Source: Lantana camara
Taxonomy: Eukaryota; Streptophyta; Magnoliopsida; Lamiales; Verbenaceae
NCBI GenBank assembly: GCA_037501455.1
Contig: CM074858.1
Location: 97,808,001-97,872,000, forward strand
Direction of reading: 5' to 3'
Length of the DNA: 64,000 bases
In this document: piece after piece, positions 1 to 11,951 of the stretch
How positions within the stretch are numbered: position 1 is the stretch's first letter
Layout: each line of letters starts with the position of its first letter
The notes under the pieces: model-generated
Seen by the model: only the letters and a program-made list of their open reading frames with translations
Databases searched by the model: none
What the model was told of the DNA's origin: nothing
Translations under genes and position numbers: made by a program

Positions 1-1598
1 GCTGTGAACAGTATTGCTTCTGATTTAATTTAAGTTGACCCCTCGTGGGTCTCATTTCCTTCAAAATAAAAAAGATAGACAATTTTTCAATCAATTCGTC
101 AATGGCCAGGAATTACAAACGCCTCCCAAAGGCCAATCTCAGGTAAGAATATTCTACTGTCAAATCCATGCGTCGTATTTATAAAGAGTCGGCTCGCATC
201 AATTAATTGTAAAATTTCTTCATTCATGATGATTACATGTTTGAAATTGAATATGAAATTTCTAATTCAATGAATATAACATTAAATCCAATTGCTAAAT
301 TATATAGATAGATCATATTTATTGTTTTATATGATGGTATGATGTACTTGATATTATATTTTATAACGACTGTTATGAACAAAATGAATGAAAAGATAGT
401 TTAGTGTTCAAATTATTATTTATTATAGACTAGTGAATTATTATAGCAAACGTGTCAATTTGATTATATTTGTCGTTTTTTCTACTCAAATTGTCCGATT
501 CTTCTTGCAAGTTGCAAATAATGTATTATTTTGACCGATAAATTGAGAAGTCATCACCCGCGAAAACAAAGAAAATAAGGATAACAAAATGCACGGGCAT
601 AAGATATTAGGTGGTTCACCAAATTTGACCATGCAGTCTTAGTGGACAAAAGTTACTACAAAAGAATGTAATTAGTTAATAAAACTATTAAAGTTGTAAT
701 TAAATCGATAATCTTTTTTGTCTTCGAAACAATTATTTCAGTAATTCATGCACTCTTGTTAATTTGCAAAAATTATTATTTGATTTTATAAATTGTTAAA
801 TTGGATATATGTTTGAATAACAAAAGAAACATAGGGTTTTTATGAAGCTCACTTGCTTATTATTTGCATGATTAGAGTATTAGGGATGGAGTTTTGACAA
901 AACTGTTATTTATAAAGAAATGATTATTGGAGCAATAATTGTGATGATGGGATGAATTAGTATCGAACTAATTAATAATGAAAAATAAATTTTTTTTAAC
1001 AAAGTAAAATTTTGAAATATGAAATGACAATATTTTTAATAGCTTATTTAACTTCTTAATTTATCGTGCCTATACCTTTCGGGTAATTCTAATTTTTTTG
1101 AAAACAAATTCCAATTAATTTAATAAACAAATAATAAATCAACATATATATATATGAAAAGGTTGGTGCATAATTAATTCTCGTTGTACTTTACTCTTTT
1201 AGAGTAGATAAGTTTAAATTTATTAGGATTTTTGTTTAAATTAAAGAAACAAATGACAGCTAAAGATGAAACAAAGACTCAAAAGAGTGAGAGATTCTTT
1301 TTGTTTTTGCCTGCATTATAAGCCAAAAAATAATCAATACTAAAACTAAAAAGACATTATTATATTAAATATTAAATTTGGAATTCAAAAGCGAAGGCCC
1401 CCATAACGAGAATTATTCTTATTATAAAATTAAAGAATATGACGATTAGTTTCTGAAATTCACGGTACTTTCCACGGAATTTTCTTGTCTTGATGGTTTG
1501 GTAATGCTATGGTATTACAGGGTATATATATAAAAAGCTCTAAAAATAAATATTATTTTTATTATCAGTAATTTTAGAGTGTTTAGAAAATTAATTTT
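1..1598. other. AT-rich intergenic DNA, no gene seen
   Basis: No convincing reading frame, RNA gene or terminal structure is visible. The stretch is AT-rich with short poly-A and poly-T tracts and an AT microsatellite near 1145-1155. It forms the left flank of the Mutator-like element. Confidence 0.6.
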
Positions 1599-1607
1599 TA
1601 CTTTAAA

Positions 1608-1938
1608 GGGTTAAACTTTTTTTGCACCCCCAACGTCTGGGGGTATTTGCACTTTAGTGCCCAACCTTTAAATTTTAGGGATTTAGTATCCGATCTTTAA
1701 AAGTTGTTACATTGCAGTACCCAGATCAAAATTCCGACGTAATATTTTGATCAAAGCATAGAATGTGAGATTCATGTGATTTTTAAGGGTATTTTCGACA
1801 ATTTCGACGTAATATTTTGATCAAAGCATAGAATGTGAGATTCATGTGATTTTTAAGGGTATTTTCGACAATTTTACTTTCTACACATTAAAAAATAAAA
1901 CAATGGAAAAAGAAAAAGAAAAAGAGCAGATCTCCATC
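1608..1938 (+). repeat. Left terminal inverted repeat of the MULE
   Basis: It pairs with the reverse complement of about 16790-17051. It is longer than its partner because a 70-bp segment (GACGTAATATTTTGATCAAA...) is present twice in tandem, at 1736-1805 and 1806-1875, whereas the right end has it once. The inner limit is where both ends share an AGATCTC motif next to an A/G-rich tract. Confidence 0.8.
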
Positions 1939-2039
1939 TCTCTTCCACAAAAGAGACTAGTAAATACTGCACACTCGTTGCGTGTGATGGGGATAAAATA
2001 CTCTTGACGCACATCTGGACACATGGTGCAATCAGCGCG

Positions 2040-2806
2040 TGACACGTGGATTCAGTGGTCCCCAGTCATCCCGGACTTTCACCAACACGTGGCCACCCCT
2101 GTGTTCCCATTACGAGCGTCTCTGGGCAATCCAACGAGCGTCAGTCTCATTCCAACATGCATGCCCCCATGGCTCTAAGAAAATCTTCAACCGAGCATCA
2201 TGCCCTCACGAGGGCACCCTCGCGCAACTACAGAATAAAAGGGGTTCCCTACACCCTCGTTGCACTGAATGGATGCTGATCCCCTAACCCATCAGTCTCA
2301 GTTGGCACGACCGTACTACTAACCCTCGTCACCAACCTCCAAAACGACTCTCTGACACCCGTACAAGCCCTCGCTGGCCCTTTTGCAAACACTCACTTTT
2401 ACTAGCTTTTGCAGGAGATTCCTCCTAGGAAGCTCCTCGGTACGACACGTGTTAGGGCGACATTAGGGCAGGACCACACGAGGCAAATTACCAAAGGGTC
2501 CCTAAGTCTCAACTATAAATATGGAACTTCATCTCTATCTCTGTAAGTTTTTCCGGAACCACAGCAACTCCATACTCTAAGCTTACATTTTCCTCTTTCA
2601 GACCACCGTCTGACTTGAGCGTCGAAGAGCCAAACTGGGAATCACCCCCCAGTTCCCCCTTTGGCTATCTGACTTTATTTGTGTTTGTCCTAGCAGGTAG
2701 AGCCCAGAAGCTCTTCCGGCGACTCCCTTGAGCTTAACCCCGGTTTCCCTTCTTCACAAAATAGAAAGTGATCGGAGATTGACCTTTGCGCAATCAGACG
2801 TCATCA
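2040..2806 (+). repeat. 5' LTR of gypsy-1
   Basis: It begins TGACACGTGG and ends GACGTCATCA. From 2172 onward it matches the 3' LTR at 15125-15775 with scattered differences, showing that the insertion is old. CACGTGG (G-box-like) motifs lie at about 2043 and 2086. Confidence 0.85.
2513..2522 (+). promoter_or_regulatory. TATA box of the gypsy-1 5' LTR
   Basis: CTATAAATAT lies about 475 bp into the LTR and is also present in the 3' LTR near 15481. It is the expected core promoter of the element's sense RNA, with transcription probably starting some 30 bp downstream. Confidence 0.6.
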
Positions 2807-2807
2807 T

Positions 2808-2830
2808 TTTCGGCGCCGTCTGTGGGAAAC
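2808..2830 (+). other. Primer-binding-site-like sequence after the 5' LTR
   Basis: CGGCGCCGTCTGTGGGAA follows two to four bases after the LTR. This sequence type directly downstream of LTRs is typical of plant Tat/Ogre-like gypsy elements. I did not assign the matching tRNA. Confidence 0.55.
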
Positions 2831-2895
2831 CCGTTCTCAACTCATCTTCCTCTCTTTTTCTAGTTGAAAAACAAACACCCAACACTTTTTAGACT

Positions 2896-4988
2896 ATGGT
2901 AGCTACAAGGTCTGGAGCTGTGGGAGGAGGAAAAGATCCTCCCCATGATGCCAATATCACCATCATCCCATCTTCAGCCACGGGTGGAGCACCACCCGCC
3001 GGAGGTTTGCCTCTGCTTACAGAGCCTATGGTTCCGCCACCAGCGCCACTGGAGCCACTTGCTTCTAACGCCATTGGAGAAGCTCAACTCCCATCTCTTC
3101 CACAACTTTCCCAGAACCAATGGGTCCACGCTCTTTCGAATCCTGGAGGGCAACACTACGTGATGCCGTCTCCAGGATATACACTTACGCCCACCGTCGT
3201 GATGCCACCGGTTCAACCTTACCACGCCGGGCAGATCCAGCTCCCGGTGGTAGTTCCGAGGGAGATTGAAGGGGTGGAGTTGCCCCCCCTGATTTCTCAG
3301 TAACTACGGGCCATTTATGCCCAATGCGAAATTCAGGCAGCCTAGAACGCATGGGAAAAATTCCATTCCCTATACTTTCCTCCTGGACAAACCGCCCATA
3401 TCGCTTCGCCCTTGGGAGGGATACAAGGGCATCCCCTTATGCAGGCTCAGGCCGTGTTGAGGGCTCAGCCACCGCCTTCGCCCGCGAAAGAAAAGGAAGC
3501 TCCCAACCAGGGGGAGTCGAGCGCCCCCAAGCGGACAAGGGCAAAGAGCCCAACGAAAGGATTGATGTCGATGAAGAGGCCCACTCTTGGGCATCAAAAC
3601 AAGGGCAACAAGCCTCCCAACGAGGGAGCCAGGTAAGAAGAGAAGATCCCAACCTCCTCGTGGCTGTGCAAGACCAGTTGCAGGAGTTACAGGATATGGT
3701 GGGACATCTCTCCGGAGCACGATCCCAAGTCCCCCAAGCTGGAGACGAGCGGGATAAAGCCAAAGACGCTCGTCGCAGCGTTCGCCAACAGCACGTTCCC
3801 CGCCATGTGGAGCAGGAAGAAAATTTCGGATGTTACAACCACCATCCACTCGTAAAAGGATCTCCCCTCGTAGAAGAAGTCCTGGTGGCCCAAGCAGGCA
3901 TGGGCAAGGTCCCAACATCTGTCAATCGCTACGATGGGACCACCGACCCCGCAGAGCATCTAGACCATTTTTTGCATCTGATGCACTTGTACGAGCACTC
4001 TAGCCGCTGCTGGGCCAAGGTTTTTGTTACCTCCCTTGTAGGAATGGCCCAAGAGTGGTACAAGCGTTTGCCGCCAGGCTCGATCCACTCCTACGGTGAG
4101 CTCACCAACGCCTTCCTGAACCACTTCAATTCCTTGAAGGCTCCTGTCACCGCACCGACTGCCTTGTACAACCTGATTCAAGGCGAGCATGAATCCCTTC
4201 GATCATTCTTCGCTCGTTTCAACAAAGAGGTGTTGCTAGTAGAGAGACCATCCATGGATTTTCTAATCCACGTTCTTTTCAAAGCCTGCAATCACAAGCA
4301 GTATGTGAGTAAGAAGTTTGCCGATTCCATTGTGAAGAAACGCCCCACCTCCCTTATGGCGATGAGGGAGATCGTCGAGCCGTACTTCACGCTCGAGGAT
4401 ATGTACGGGTCAAATGCTCCAAAGCATTCCGGGCCCCCTAAAAACGAGCAAAGGCGAGAGGAACCTCCCCACAGGGAACGCCGCAAGTTACCGCCTCCCC
4501 CACGGAGATTCGAGCGTGTCCCCCTTAATCGGCCTATCTCAGAAGTTTACGCCTTATCTGACAAGAAGCTCTTCAAAAGGCCCACAAAGATGAAGGACAC
4601 AAAGGCTTTGAGATGCTCGAATAAGTATTGTGCCTTCCACAAGCAAAAAGGGCATGACACTGATGAGTGCCGCCAATTAGAAGTTAAAATTCAAAGGCTC
4701 ATCGCGGGGGGCCACTTGAAGGAGTTTGTTAAGATGTTAGAGTGTTATGATGAGCGTTACAGCGAGCGTTCGAGGGAAAAGAGAAGAAGTCCCTCGCGTT
4801 CAAGGAGCCCACGAGGGCGCGGCCCCACAGAGAGTAGCCACCGTGGCAAAGGGAAGACTCCAGAGCAAGAAAACACCCCTTTTACAGTTATCAACATGAT
4901 AGCAGGGGGATCCTCGAGAGAAGATTCCAAAGCTTCTCGACGCCGGTTTGTCCGGAGTTATGATCAACGCCCCTCAGAACCCAAATAA
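2896..4988 (+). pseudogene. Gag of gypsy-1, frame broken
   Basis: This encodes the capsid/nucleocapsid protein that packages element RNA in virus-like particles. The start at 2896 (MVATRSGAVGGG) opens a proline-rich N-terminus that meets a stop at 3301-3303. Reading continues in the same frame to about 3636 (with another stop), then shifts frame. The 3640-4988 part holds the retrotransposon gag core (NRYDGTTDPAEHL, then a WYKRLPPGSI motif). It ends with a CX4CX2H...GHDTDEC zinc-knuckle-like cluster near 4615-4670 and an Arg/Ser-rich tail. At least two stops and one frameshift make it non-functional. Protease follows about 50 bp downstream. Confidence 0.85.
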
Positions 4989-5036
4989 GTTTATGCCATC
5001 AGGGAATCAAAAGATGAGTGTTCAAAGGAATATGGC

Positions 5037-5768
5037 GTGATAGGATTTACAGACAAGGACTTAGAGCATATTGTAACACCCCATGGGATTAGTGAAACCT
5101 CTGACTGCCCCATGGTGGTTAGCTTAGATATCCAAAATCACATTGTAAAGAGGGTGTTAGTAGACAGTGGAAGCTCTGTTAATGTTTTGCCCTACACTAC
5201 GTTCCAAAAGATGAATATCACTAATGCTCCGCTCGAACCACTCAAGACAACACTCATTGGCTTTGGGGGTTCGGAGGTTGTCCCACGAGGGTAAATTCGC
5301 TTGGCCACCTCCTTTGGCCGAGCCCCACAGCGGAAGACACTCATGGTCACCTACGCGGTGGTGGAAATTGAGATCCCTTATAACATCATAATCGGGCGAC
5401 CGCCCCTCGTGGACTTTAAAGCTATCATCTCCACGTATCATCAGAAAATCAAATTCCCCACCCCCGAGGGTGTCGGAGAAGTTTTGTGCAATGTACGAGA
5501 GGCCTGGGAATGCAACATGCTATCCCTCAAAAAGCCTAAAGCAGAGAAAGCATTTCAAATTGGATCCACCAAGAAATCCGTTGATTTCCCCAATTTGGAC
5601 GAGGATGGTCCCGTGCGAAAGAGGGCCAAGATGAACAGGAAGAAGAACAAAAAGAAGGATCCCAACGCCAAGAGCTCCCTCGAAACTGCTCCTGCGGGAG
5701 CGGTGGAGAATCCTCTTCTGAAGAAGACGAGCGCGATCAGGACGAGCCCATTCATGATGGACGTTTGA
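5037..5768 (+). pseudogene. Aspartic protease region of gypsy-1
   Basis: The protease would cut the Gag-Pol polyprotein. The catalytic loop VLVDSGSSVNVLP is visible at about 5155-5195, followed by the flap region and the conserved IIIGRPPLVDFKAIIST motif near 5385-5430. A TAA stop at about 5292-5294 interrupts the domain, where a CAA to TAA change is the simplest explanation. The linker between protease and reverse transcriptase is highly charged and rich in Lys and Glu. A further stop at 5766-5768 separates it from the reverse transcriptase. Confidence 0.85.
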
Positions 5769-5911
5769 CAGGAAAGAAGAGAACGCTTGAGCTCCCTCGT
5801 CCAGAAACATGAATCGAGCCCTCAGAGAAATTTCTCACTATTGAGCTAGAGCTAGGTAACAAGGATAAAACTACCCAGATTGGGTCCAATCTTTCCGAAC
5901 CCTCGCAGATC

Positions 5912-7300
5912 ATGATGATTGACTTCCTCCGGGAGAATATCGATGTTTTTGCATGGAAAGCATCCGATCTTACTGGGATTGACCCGAGCATCATAGTCCA
6001 CAGGCTCAACATGGACCCCTCGTTCAAGCCAATAAAGCAGAAGAAACGGGATGTGCACGGTTTTCGGAAGAAGGTTATTGAGGAAGAGGTTAACAAGCTT
6101 CTCGAGGCCCAATACATCGAACCAATATTGTATCCCGAATGGTTATGTAATGTGGTTTTGGTACCCAAGAGCGCAAATAAATGGCAAATGTGTAATGACT
6201 TCACTGATCTTAACAAGGCCTGCCCTAAGGACCCTTACCCATTGCCCCGTATAGACCAGCTGGTGGATTCAACTGTAGGATGCGAACTTATGAGTATGAT
6301 GGATACCTTTCAAGGGTACTATCAAATCTTTATCACCGGAAGACCGCCTCAAAACTTCATTTGTTGTTCACTTAGGTGTATATTGCTTCTTGGTCATGCA
6401 TTTTGGGCTCAAGAATGCTGGAGCCACTTACCCGCGCCTTGTTAACAAAATGTTTGAGAGAGAAATTGGTGGATCCATGGAAGTATACGTCGATGATATG
6501 ATTGTTAAGAGTGAGCGCCAAGGCTCACACCTGGAGGATCTCAAGCGCACTTTTGCCATTCTCCGCCAGTATGGGATGAAATTAAATCCTTCGAAATGCA
6601 CTTTTGGAGTACAAGGAGAAAAATTCTTGGGCTACATGGTTAGCCAGAGGGGGATAGAAGCCAATCCAGAAAAAATCATGGCTATCCTAGACATCCCATC
6701 CCCTCGTAATCTCAGGGAAGTACAGGTGCTAGTAGGGAAAATCATTTCTTTGAATAGATTCATTTCGAACAGAAACCTTCTTTTCTTCAAAATTTTGCAC
6801 AATGCCTGAAATTTTGCTTGGACTGAGGAGTGTGAAAAAACATTGCAAGACATGAAGGCTTACCTTTCGAGCACTCCGCTATTGACAAAACCCATTGAAG
6901 GTGAACGGTTGTTTATGTACCTCTCCGTTTCTACAGAAGCAATGAGCGCAGTTCTAATAGCCATACGAGAGCGTAAGCATTTGCCTGTTTATTATTTAAG
7001 CAAAACATTGTAAAGGGCCGAGAGGAAATATTTAGAAATTAAAAATTTTGCATTTGCCCTCATCAATGCATCACGACGGTTGAGGCCCTACTTCCAAGCG
7101 CACTCAGTAACCGTCCTCAGGGATCAGCCATTAAAGCAAGTGTTGTCCAAACCGGATGTATCTGGAAGACTGATAAAATGGACCATTGAGTTGAGCCAAT
7201 TTGACTTAAGTTTCGAGCCCAGAACCGCCATACAAGCGCAGGTTGTAGTAGATTTGCTAGTTGAACGCTTTGGTTTAGAACCTGCTGTTCCAAAAAATGA
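5912..7300 (+). pseudogene. Reverse transcriptase and first RNase H of gypsy-1
   Basis: It copies element RNA into DNA. The finger and palm motifs FKPIKQKKRD, NDFTDLNKACPKDPYPLP and MMDTFQGYYQIF are in the 5912-6345 frame. A frameshift near 6350-6395 leads to the second part with FGLKNAGATYPRLVNKMF and the catalytic YVDDMIVKS at about 6486-6512. Thumb residues follow, then a stop at 6807-6809, the connection and the classical RNase H (TEECEKTL...RERKHLPVYYLSKTL) with another stop near 7012. The N-terminal MMIDFLRENIDVFAW segment is typical of Tat and related gypsy elements. Stops and the frameshift make it inactive. Confidence 0.88.
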
Positions 7301-7690
7301 CGGTCTATGGGTCCTGCGCACCGATGGTTCCTCAACCTCTCAAGGGGGAGAAGCAGGGGTAACCCTTAGAGACCCCAACGAAATCGAGATAGACTTCGCA
7401 ATCAGATTGGATTTCCAGGTTACCAATAATGAGGCAAAATATGTGGCCCTCGTGCAAGGGTTGAAAATTGCTTTCCAAAACGGAGCCTCCAGAATTACCG
7501 CCTATGTGGATTCACAATTGATTGTGAGCCAGATTGAAGGAACTTATGAGGCTCGAGAAACCACCATGGTGCAGTATTTGAGCAAGGCCAAAGAAATCAT
7601 TGGGAAATTCAAGGAATTCCATCTACTCCAGGTCCCACGGGCAGAAAACGAGCGCGCTAACGCTCTATCGAAATTTTCCTCGGCTTTGAA
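7300..7690 (+). pseudogene. Second (extra) RNase H domain of gypsy-1
   Basis: A second RNase H-like domain lies in the long frame 7080-8669, after the classical one: RTDGSSTSQGGEAGV (first Asp), NNEAKYVALVQGL (Glu), YVDSQLIVSQIEG (second Asp), and PRAENERANALSKF at the end. A duplicated, archaeal-type RNase H between the classical RNase H and integrase is known in plant Tat-lineage elements and is the main reason for my lineage call. The domain itself is open in this copy. Confidence 0.82.
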
Positions 7691-7859
7691 AGGTATCAGT
7701 GAGCGATCTGTCACGTTTCTTAGAACCGAAGAACCTCTGATAAAGGGTCCGGACACCAAGAGATTGGTAGCCATGATTGATCCGTACGAGCCCTGCTGGC
7801 TTAACGTTATCATAAGATTTCTTAAAGATGGCGTTTGTCCCACTGACAAGGTGGAGGCA

Positions 7860-9023
7860 CGAAAAATCAGAAACAAGGCCCCTCAGTTTTCCCTAGGCTC
7901 TGAGGGGAGATTATTCAAGAAGTCTTTTCAAGGACCGCCAATGAGATGTCTAAGACCCTCGCAAGCTAAAGAAATGCTCGAGCATATTCACAATGGAAGC
8001 TGTGGAAATCATTCTGGAGGGCGTATCCTTGCAAAGAAGGTCCTGAGAAGCGGGTTTTATTGGCCCACAGTTCTCCAAGATGCCATTGAATTTTCCAAAA
8101 AATGTCCCAAATGTCAATTCCATTCAAACGTCCCTCAATTGCTAGCAGCCCAGATGGTCCCCATAGACGTCTCTTGGCCCTTCGACCAATGGGGTATAGA
8201 CATTGTGGGTCCCTTACCAATGGCAGTCGGGCAAAAGAAATTTGTCATATTGGTCGTGGATTATTTTAAGAAGTGGGCAGAGGCTGAAGCCATCGAAATC
8301 ACTTTCAGGGTTGTGAGGGACTTCATATGGAAAAACGTTATCTGCAGGTATGGCATACCGAGGGTGCTTATTTTAGACAATGGGTCCCAGTCCATAGCGG
8401 CTGACATACGAGAATGGTGTTCAGAGTTAGGAATTGAGCAACGCTTTACTTCCGTGGGTCATCCCCAAGCCAATGGACAAGCAGAAGTCACTAACAAGAT
8501 CATTTTGCAACATCTGAAAACTATGCTTAAAAGCAAGAAGACTGAATGGGTAGAGGAATTGCAAGGAGCTCTATGGGCCTATCGTACCACTCCAAGAGCG
8601 GCCACTGGCGAAACCCCTTTCGCGCTTGTGTATGGGTCAGAAGCAATGATACCTGTAGAGATTACCTAGGAATCCGCTCGGGCAGCATACTTTGAACCCA
8701 GATCCAACGAGGAGAGTAGAGCTCTAGAATTGGATCTCTTGGAGGGAAAAAGGGATAAGGCGTGGGCACTTATACATCAATACAAAGCATCTGTCGTTCG
8801 ACAATACAACTAGCGAGTGAAGGAAAGAACTTTCCAGTTGGGGGACTTAGTCCTAAAGAAAGTGGAAGTCTCAAGGCACGTAGGCAAGTTAGATCCCAAC
8901 TGGGAAGGTCCGTTCAAAGTTATACAGGTACAGGCAAACAACACATACACACTCAAATCACTATATGGCGAGCGTCTCCCACACCCTTGGAATGCGTGCA
9001 ACCTCAGGCGGTTCTATGTTTGA
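7860..9023 (+). pseudogene. Integrase of gypsy-1
   Basis: It inserts the cDNA into the genome. The HHCC zinc-binding domain is seen as HIHNGSCGNHSGG...KCPKCQFH (about 7983-8130). The catalytic core has WGIDIVGPLP (first Asp, near 8195), LDNGSQ (second Asp, near 8375) and ANGQAEVTN (Glu, near 8475), with the FTSVGHPQANGQ motif intact. A TAG stop at 8667-8669 (a likely Trp TGG to TAG change) and another at about 8811 interrupt the C-terminal part, which resumes as KERTFQLGDLVLKKVE and ends WNACNLRRFYV with a stop at 9021-9023. The catalytic residues survive, but the frame does not. Confidence 0.87.
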
Positions 9024-9214
9024 GTCTATTTTGTAAAGCATAAGGCATTTGTTATTTTTCAGAAATTTATAATAGAAATTGCTCCTCTCCTTTATCTCAT
9101 ATGAGTATGCAGGCTACTGAAAATTTTCTCTTGGGATTATAAGACCAAGGTGCATGAATTTTCCCAAATTTTAGGAATCAGCATGACCTCACGAGCATCC
9201 TAGTAGGCATGGGT
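9024..9214 (+). other. Untranslated region of gypsy-1 after integrase
   Basis: Non-coding, T-rich sequence between the integrase stop and the inserted solo LTR. The last five bases, TGGGT (9210-9214), are the target-site duplication of that LTR. Confidence 0.6.
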
Positions 9215-11143
9215 TGTTGGAAAACACGAATCAGAAAGCAGCGGAATTTAAAAAAAATTCCCAACAAAAGGATCTTGGACTCGCAATCATGTATCCAAAT
9301 TCGTAGAGTTAAGAAACTTACTTTTCTTTTATTCTTTCTTGAAGCGTTTCAAGCCACCCAAGAACGCTCTTCTCCCGGTTTGATCCCCTCTCCTTGGTAA
9401 AGCTCGAATCTTCAAACTTCTAACTTGAAGCTCTCTAGAGATAGTCCACCAACTTGATCACAATCTAACTAGTAAGGATGCTAGTTCTCTAGTTAGTGTT
9501 TAGGCTTAACCTAGGGTTTCGTTTATCTTGGAGAAAGGATGGTGTTCAACACATGAACCAAAAGAATTGCCAATTCCCTCTAAAGGGGAGCTTGAGCTCC
9601 CCTATATATAGATAAGGGAGAGGGACGCCGAACCCAATCCTTGTTGGGCAAGGATTTGGTCCCTCTCTCTCCTATTACTTGATCATCAAGTATTTTCCAA
9701 CTTTGACTTTGAATTCTAATTCAAATCAACTTTAAGAGGGCTAAAAATATCCAAACTATTTTTGGATAATTTTATACTTTATTTATTATAAAATAAATAA
9801 CTTATTTTTATCTAATTAATTAATTCATAATCAATTAACTAGATTATTTTTCTCCAAAATAAGACTTTCTTTTTAATTCAAAATTAAACCAAAGTCTGTA
9901 AAATAATTAGCAACTTAATTATTTAATATCCAATTAAATAGTCACGTGTGGCACACGTGTCATAATGACACGTGTCCAGTCACGTGACCCACACGTGTGA
10001 TTTCACACGTGTGGAACCCTCTAGGCCCGATTAACTCGTTTAATCATTTTAAAGCCTCAACTCATGTAACCAAGTTGTTGTGTGTGACCCTCTAGGTTCT
10101 CAATTCAATTAGCAGTGACCCTAATTAATTAATCAGTCCACAGATTAAACGACCATAGTCTAGCAACAGGTGTTTAACCCCTAGCTGAATTGGAATGTTC
10201 GGATTCGACAGAACCTTTAAGTCATTCATTCATGTGAGATACAATCCTCTTACTTACTATCTCTCAACCAAGATCTAGGGCAAGGGAATAATCAGAACCC
10301 TAATAATCCGGTCTTAAAGCTAAGTGCATTTTATATCCATTTGATCTCAATCCAAGAAACCCTTTTCTTGATGTCTTGATCTACTGCCTTGGCCAAGGAC
10401 TCCATATGGCATATGAATGACTTACACAATAAGAGATCACCTTGCATATGCAAGTGTAGGTCCTTTCTTGATTCTCATTCACTTTCATGAATCACTTATG
10501 CAGCCCCAGCATAAGCCTTGAATCAGTTGTCTAAGGCGACACCCTTTAAAGCTTATACCTAAGACTACAGAGTTAACTCATAAAGTGACAAGGAACCTTA
10601 AGTCTAAGGATCAATTATTCACATCAATGACTCGTGAGATATTTCCTAATCTGGAGGTTTCCATTTCCTGAAATAGAAACTTCCTTTCCCATTTAGGAAT
10701 GTTCTCACACGGGGCACCTCAGTGAACTTACTTATTAAAGTAAGCACCCTCATGTATCACGCACCTATCAACTATACACTTTGCACCTCCATGAAACAAG
10801 GTGGTCCTTCTTAAGGGCGTGATCCCACAAGCAAGCCTTAGAGGAGTCAGGTTGACACTCCCACTATCTGTAGGACTCATCGGCTTGGAGTATTTTACTA
10901 ATCATGACTTATGTGATATAGGGCTCGTTTCATGAACCATTTCACCTAAATGGTAGAGTCCTAAAGTCATCAGGATTAGGGGAGTTCTCATACATGCACA
11001 GATAAAGTAAACGCATACCAAACAAGAGCATATAAAGAAGTGTTGCCTCAATTCGTTATTTTATTCAAAGATTGTCTGTGATTACAATAAGGAAAAGCAC
11101 AAAGTGGATATACAATCGGCTTTCTAGGGCACTATTCCTAACA
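9215..11143 (-). mobile_element. Solo LTR of the same copia family as the element at 26701-36845
   Basis: It starts TGTTGGAAAACACGAATCAG and ends GCACTATTCCTAACA, matching the 1945-bp LTRs at 26701-28645 and 34901-36845 along its whole length with scattered substitutions and small indels. The 5-bp TSD TGGGT flanks it (9210-9214, 11144-11148). It is 1929 bp long, with no internal region, so it is the product of LTR-LTR recombination. The strand is given by comparison with the full-length element. It includes the CACGTG-rich palindrome array (9941-10014). Confidence 0.93.
9941..10014. promoter_or_regulatory. CACGTG (G-box) palindrome array in the solo LTR
   Basis: CACGTG cores occur five times in about 75 bp, in contexts such as GTCACGTGTGG, ACACGTGTCA, GTCACGTGAC and CACACGTGTGA. 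The equivalent block in the full-length copia LTRs lies at 27429-27500 and 35629-35700. CACGTG is the classical plant G-box/ABRE core; any regulatory use here is inferred. Confidence 0.5.
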
Positions 11144-11148
11144 TGGGT

Positions 11149-11264
11149 GGCCTTTGCTATGGGCGTCCAGCGCTCGAAAATGGGACTCGCCGTACAATTA
11201 CATTTCGCGAAGCTTTCTGACCAATTTCAGCCTCCAGACGGGATCTCTGAGGCATCATAAAAAA
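11149..11264 (+). other. gypsy-1 spacer between solo LTR and tandem repeats
   Basis: This is gypsy-1 sequence resuming after the TSD of the solo LTR. No reading frame can be assigned. Confidence 0.5.
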
Positions 11265-11700
11265 GTAAAATTTTCACAAGTCTTGAACGAGGGTAGCATC
11301 CCAATAAGACCCTCGTGATTACTCAAGACTTAGTAAAATTTTCTAAGTTTTAAAAGTGAAATTTTCACAAAGTCTTGAACGAGGGTAGCATCCCAATAAG
11401 ACCCTCGTGATTACTCAAGACTTAGTAAAATTTTCTAGGTTTTAAAAGCAAAATTTTCACAAGTCTCGAACGAGGGCAGCATCGCAATAAGACCGTCGTG
11501 ATTACTCAAGACTTGGTAAAATTTTCTAAGTTTTAAAGGCGAAATTTTCACAAAGTCTTGAACGAGGGCAGCATCCCAATAAGACCCTCGTGATTACTCA
11601 AGACTTAGTAAAATTTTCTAAGTTTTAAAAGCAAAATTTTCACAAGTTTTGAACAAGGGCAGTATCCCAGTAAGACCCTCATAGTTACTCAAGACTTAGC
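11265..11700. repeat. Five tandem copies of a ~91-bp unit in gypsy-1
   Basis: Units begin near 11265, 11356, 11448, 11540 and 11631. Each contains AAATTTTCACAA, then GTCTTGAACGAGGG, AATAAGACCCTCGTGATTAC and TCAAGACTTAGTAAAATTTT. Within a unit, GAACGAGGGT and ACCCTCGTGA form a near-inverted pair, so single units could fold into a hairpin. The array lies exactly between the 3' ends of gag-pol (plus) and the antisense gene (minus). Tandem repeats in this part of Tat/Ogre elements are known. Confidence 0.9.
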
Positions 11701-11951
11701 CAAGCATTGCATATTTTACCAAGCACGTTACCCAGAATCTTAGCATCATAAGATTTTGTTACAACAAGCGCAAAATAAAGGTTTCACAATCAAATAATGC
11801 AAAGAATAAAAGGTAGAAAGATTATGAAAGAAGAAACTCTTCATTAATGAGAGGCAACAATTACAGAACGAGGGGTTAGCGGCCCTTGGGATTTTCTACG
11901 AAATGAAGAAAAAAGATAGGGAAGTTTTCATAAATAGAGAAAAGATAGATT
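11701..11951 (-). other. gypsy-1 sequence beyond the antisense gene stop
   Basis: Non-coding sequence between the tandem repeats and the stop of the antisense gene at 11952-11954. It would be the 3' UTR of the antisense transcript. No other feature is seen. Confidence 0.4.

Noticed and set aside
2039..2287. Two short overlapping frames in the gypsy-1 5' LTR
   Set aside because: They lie in the U3 part of the LTR upstream of the TATA box. They are not homologous to any protein I know and are partly absent in the 3' LTR.
9209..9400. 63-codon frame at the start of the copia solo LTR
   Set aside because: It spans the insertion junction and the LTR end. Chance frame.
11265..11700. CRISPR-like regular repeats
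   Set aside because: The 91-bp units are contiguous without unique spacers and lie inside a plant retrotransposon. They are ordinary tandem repeats.
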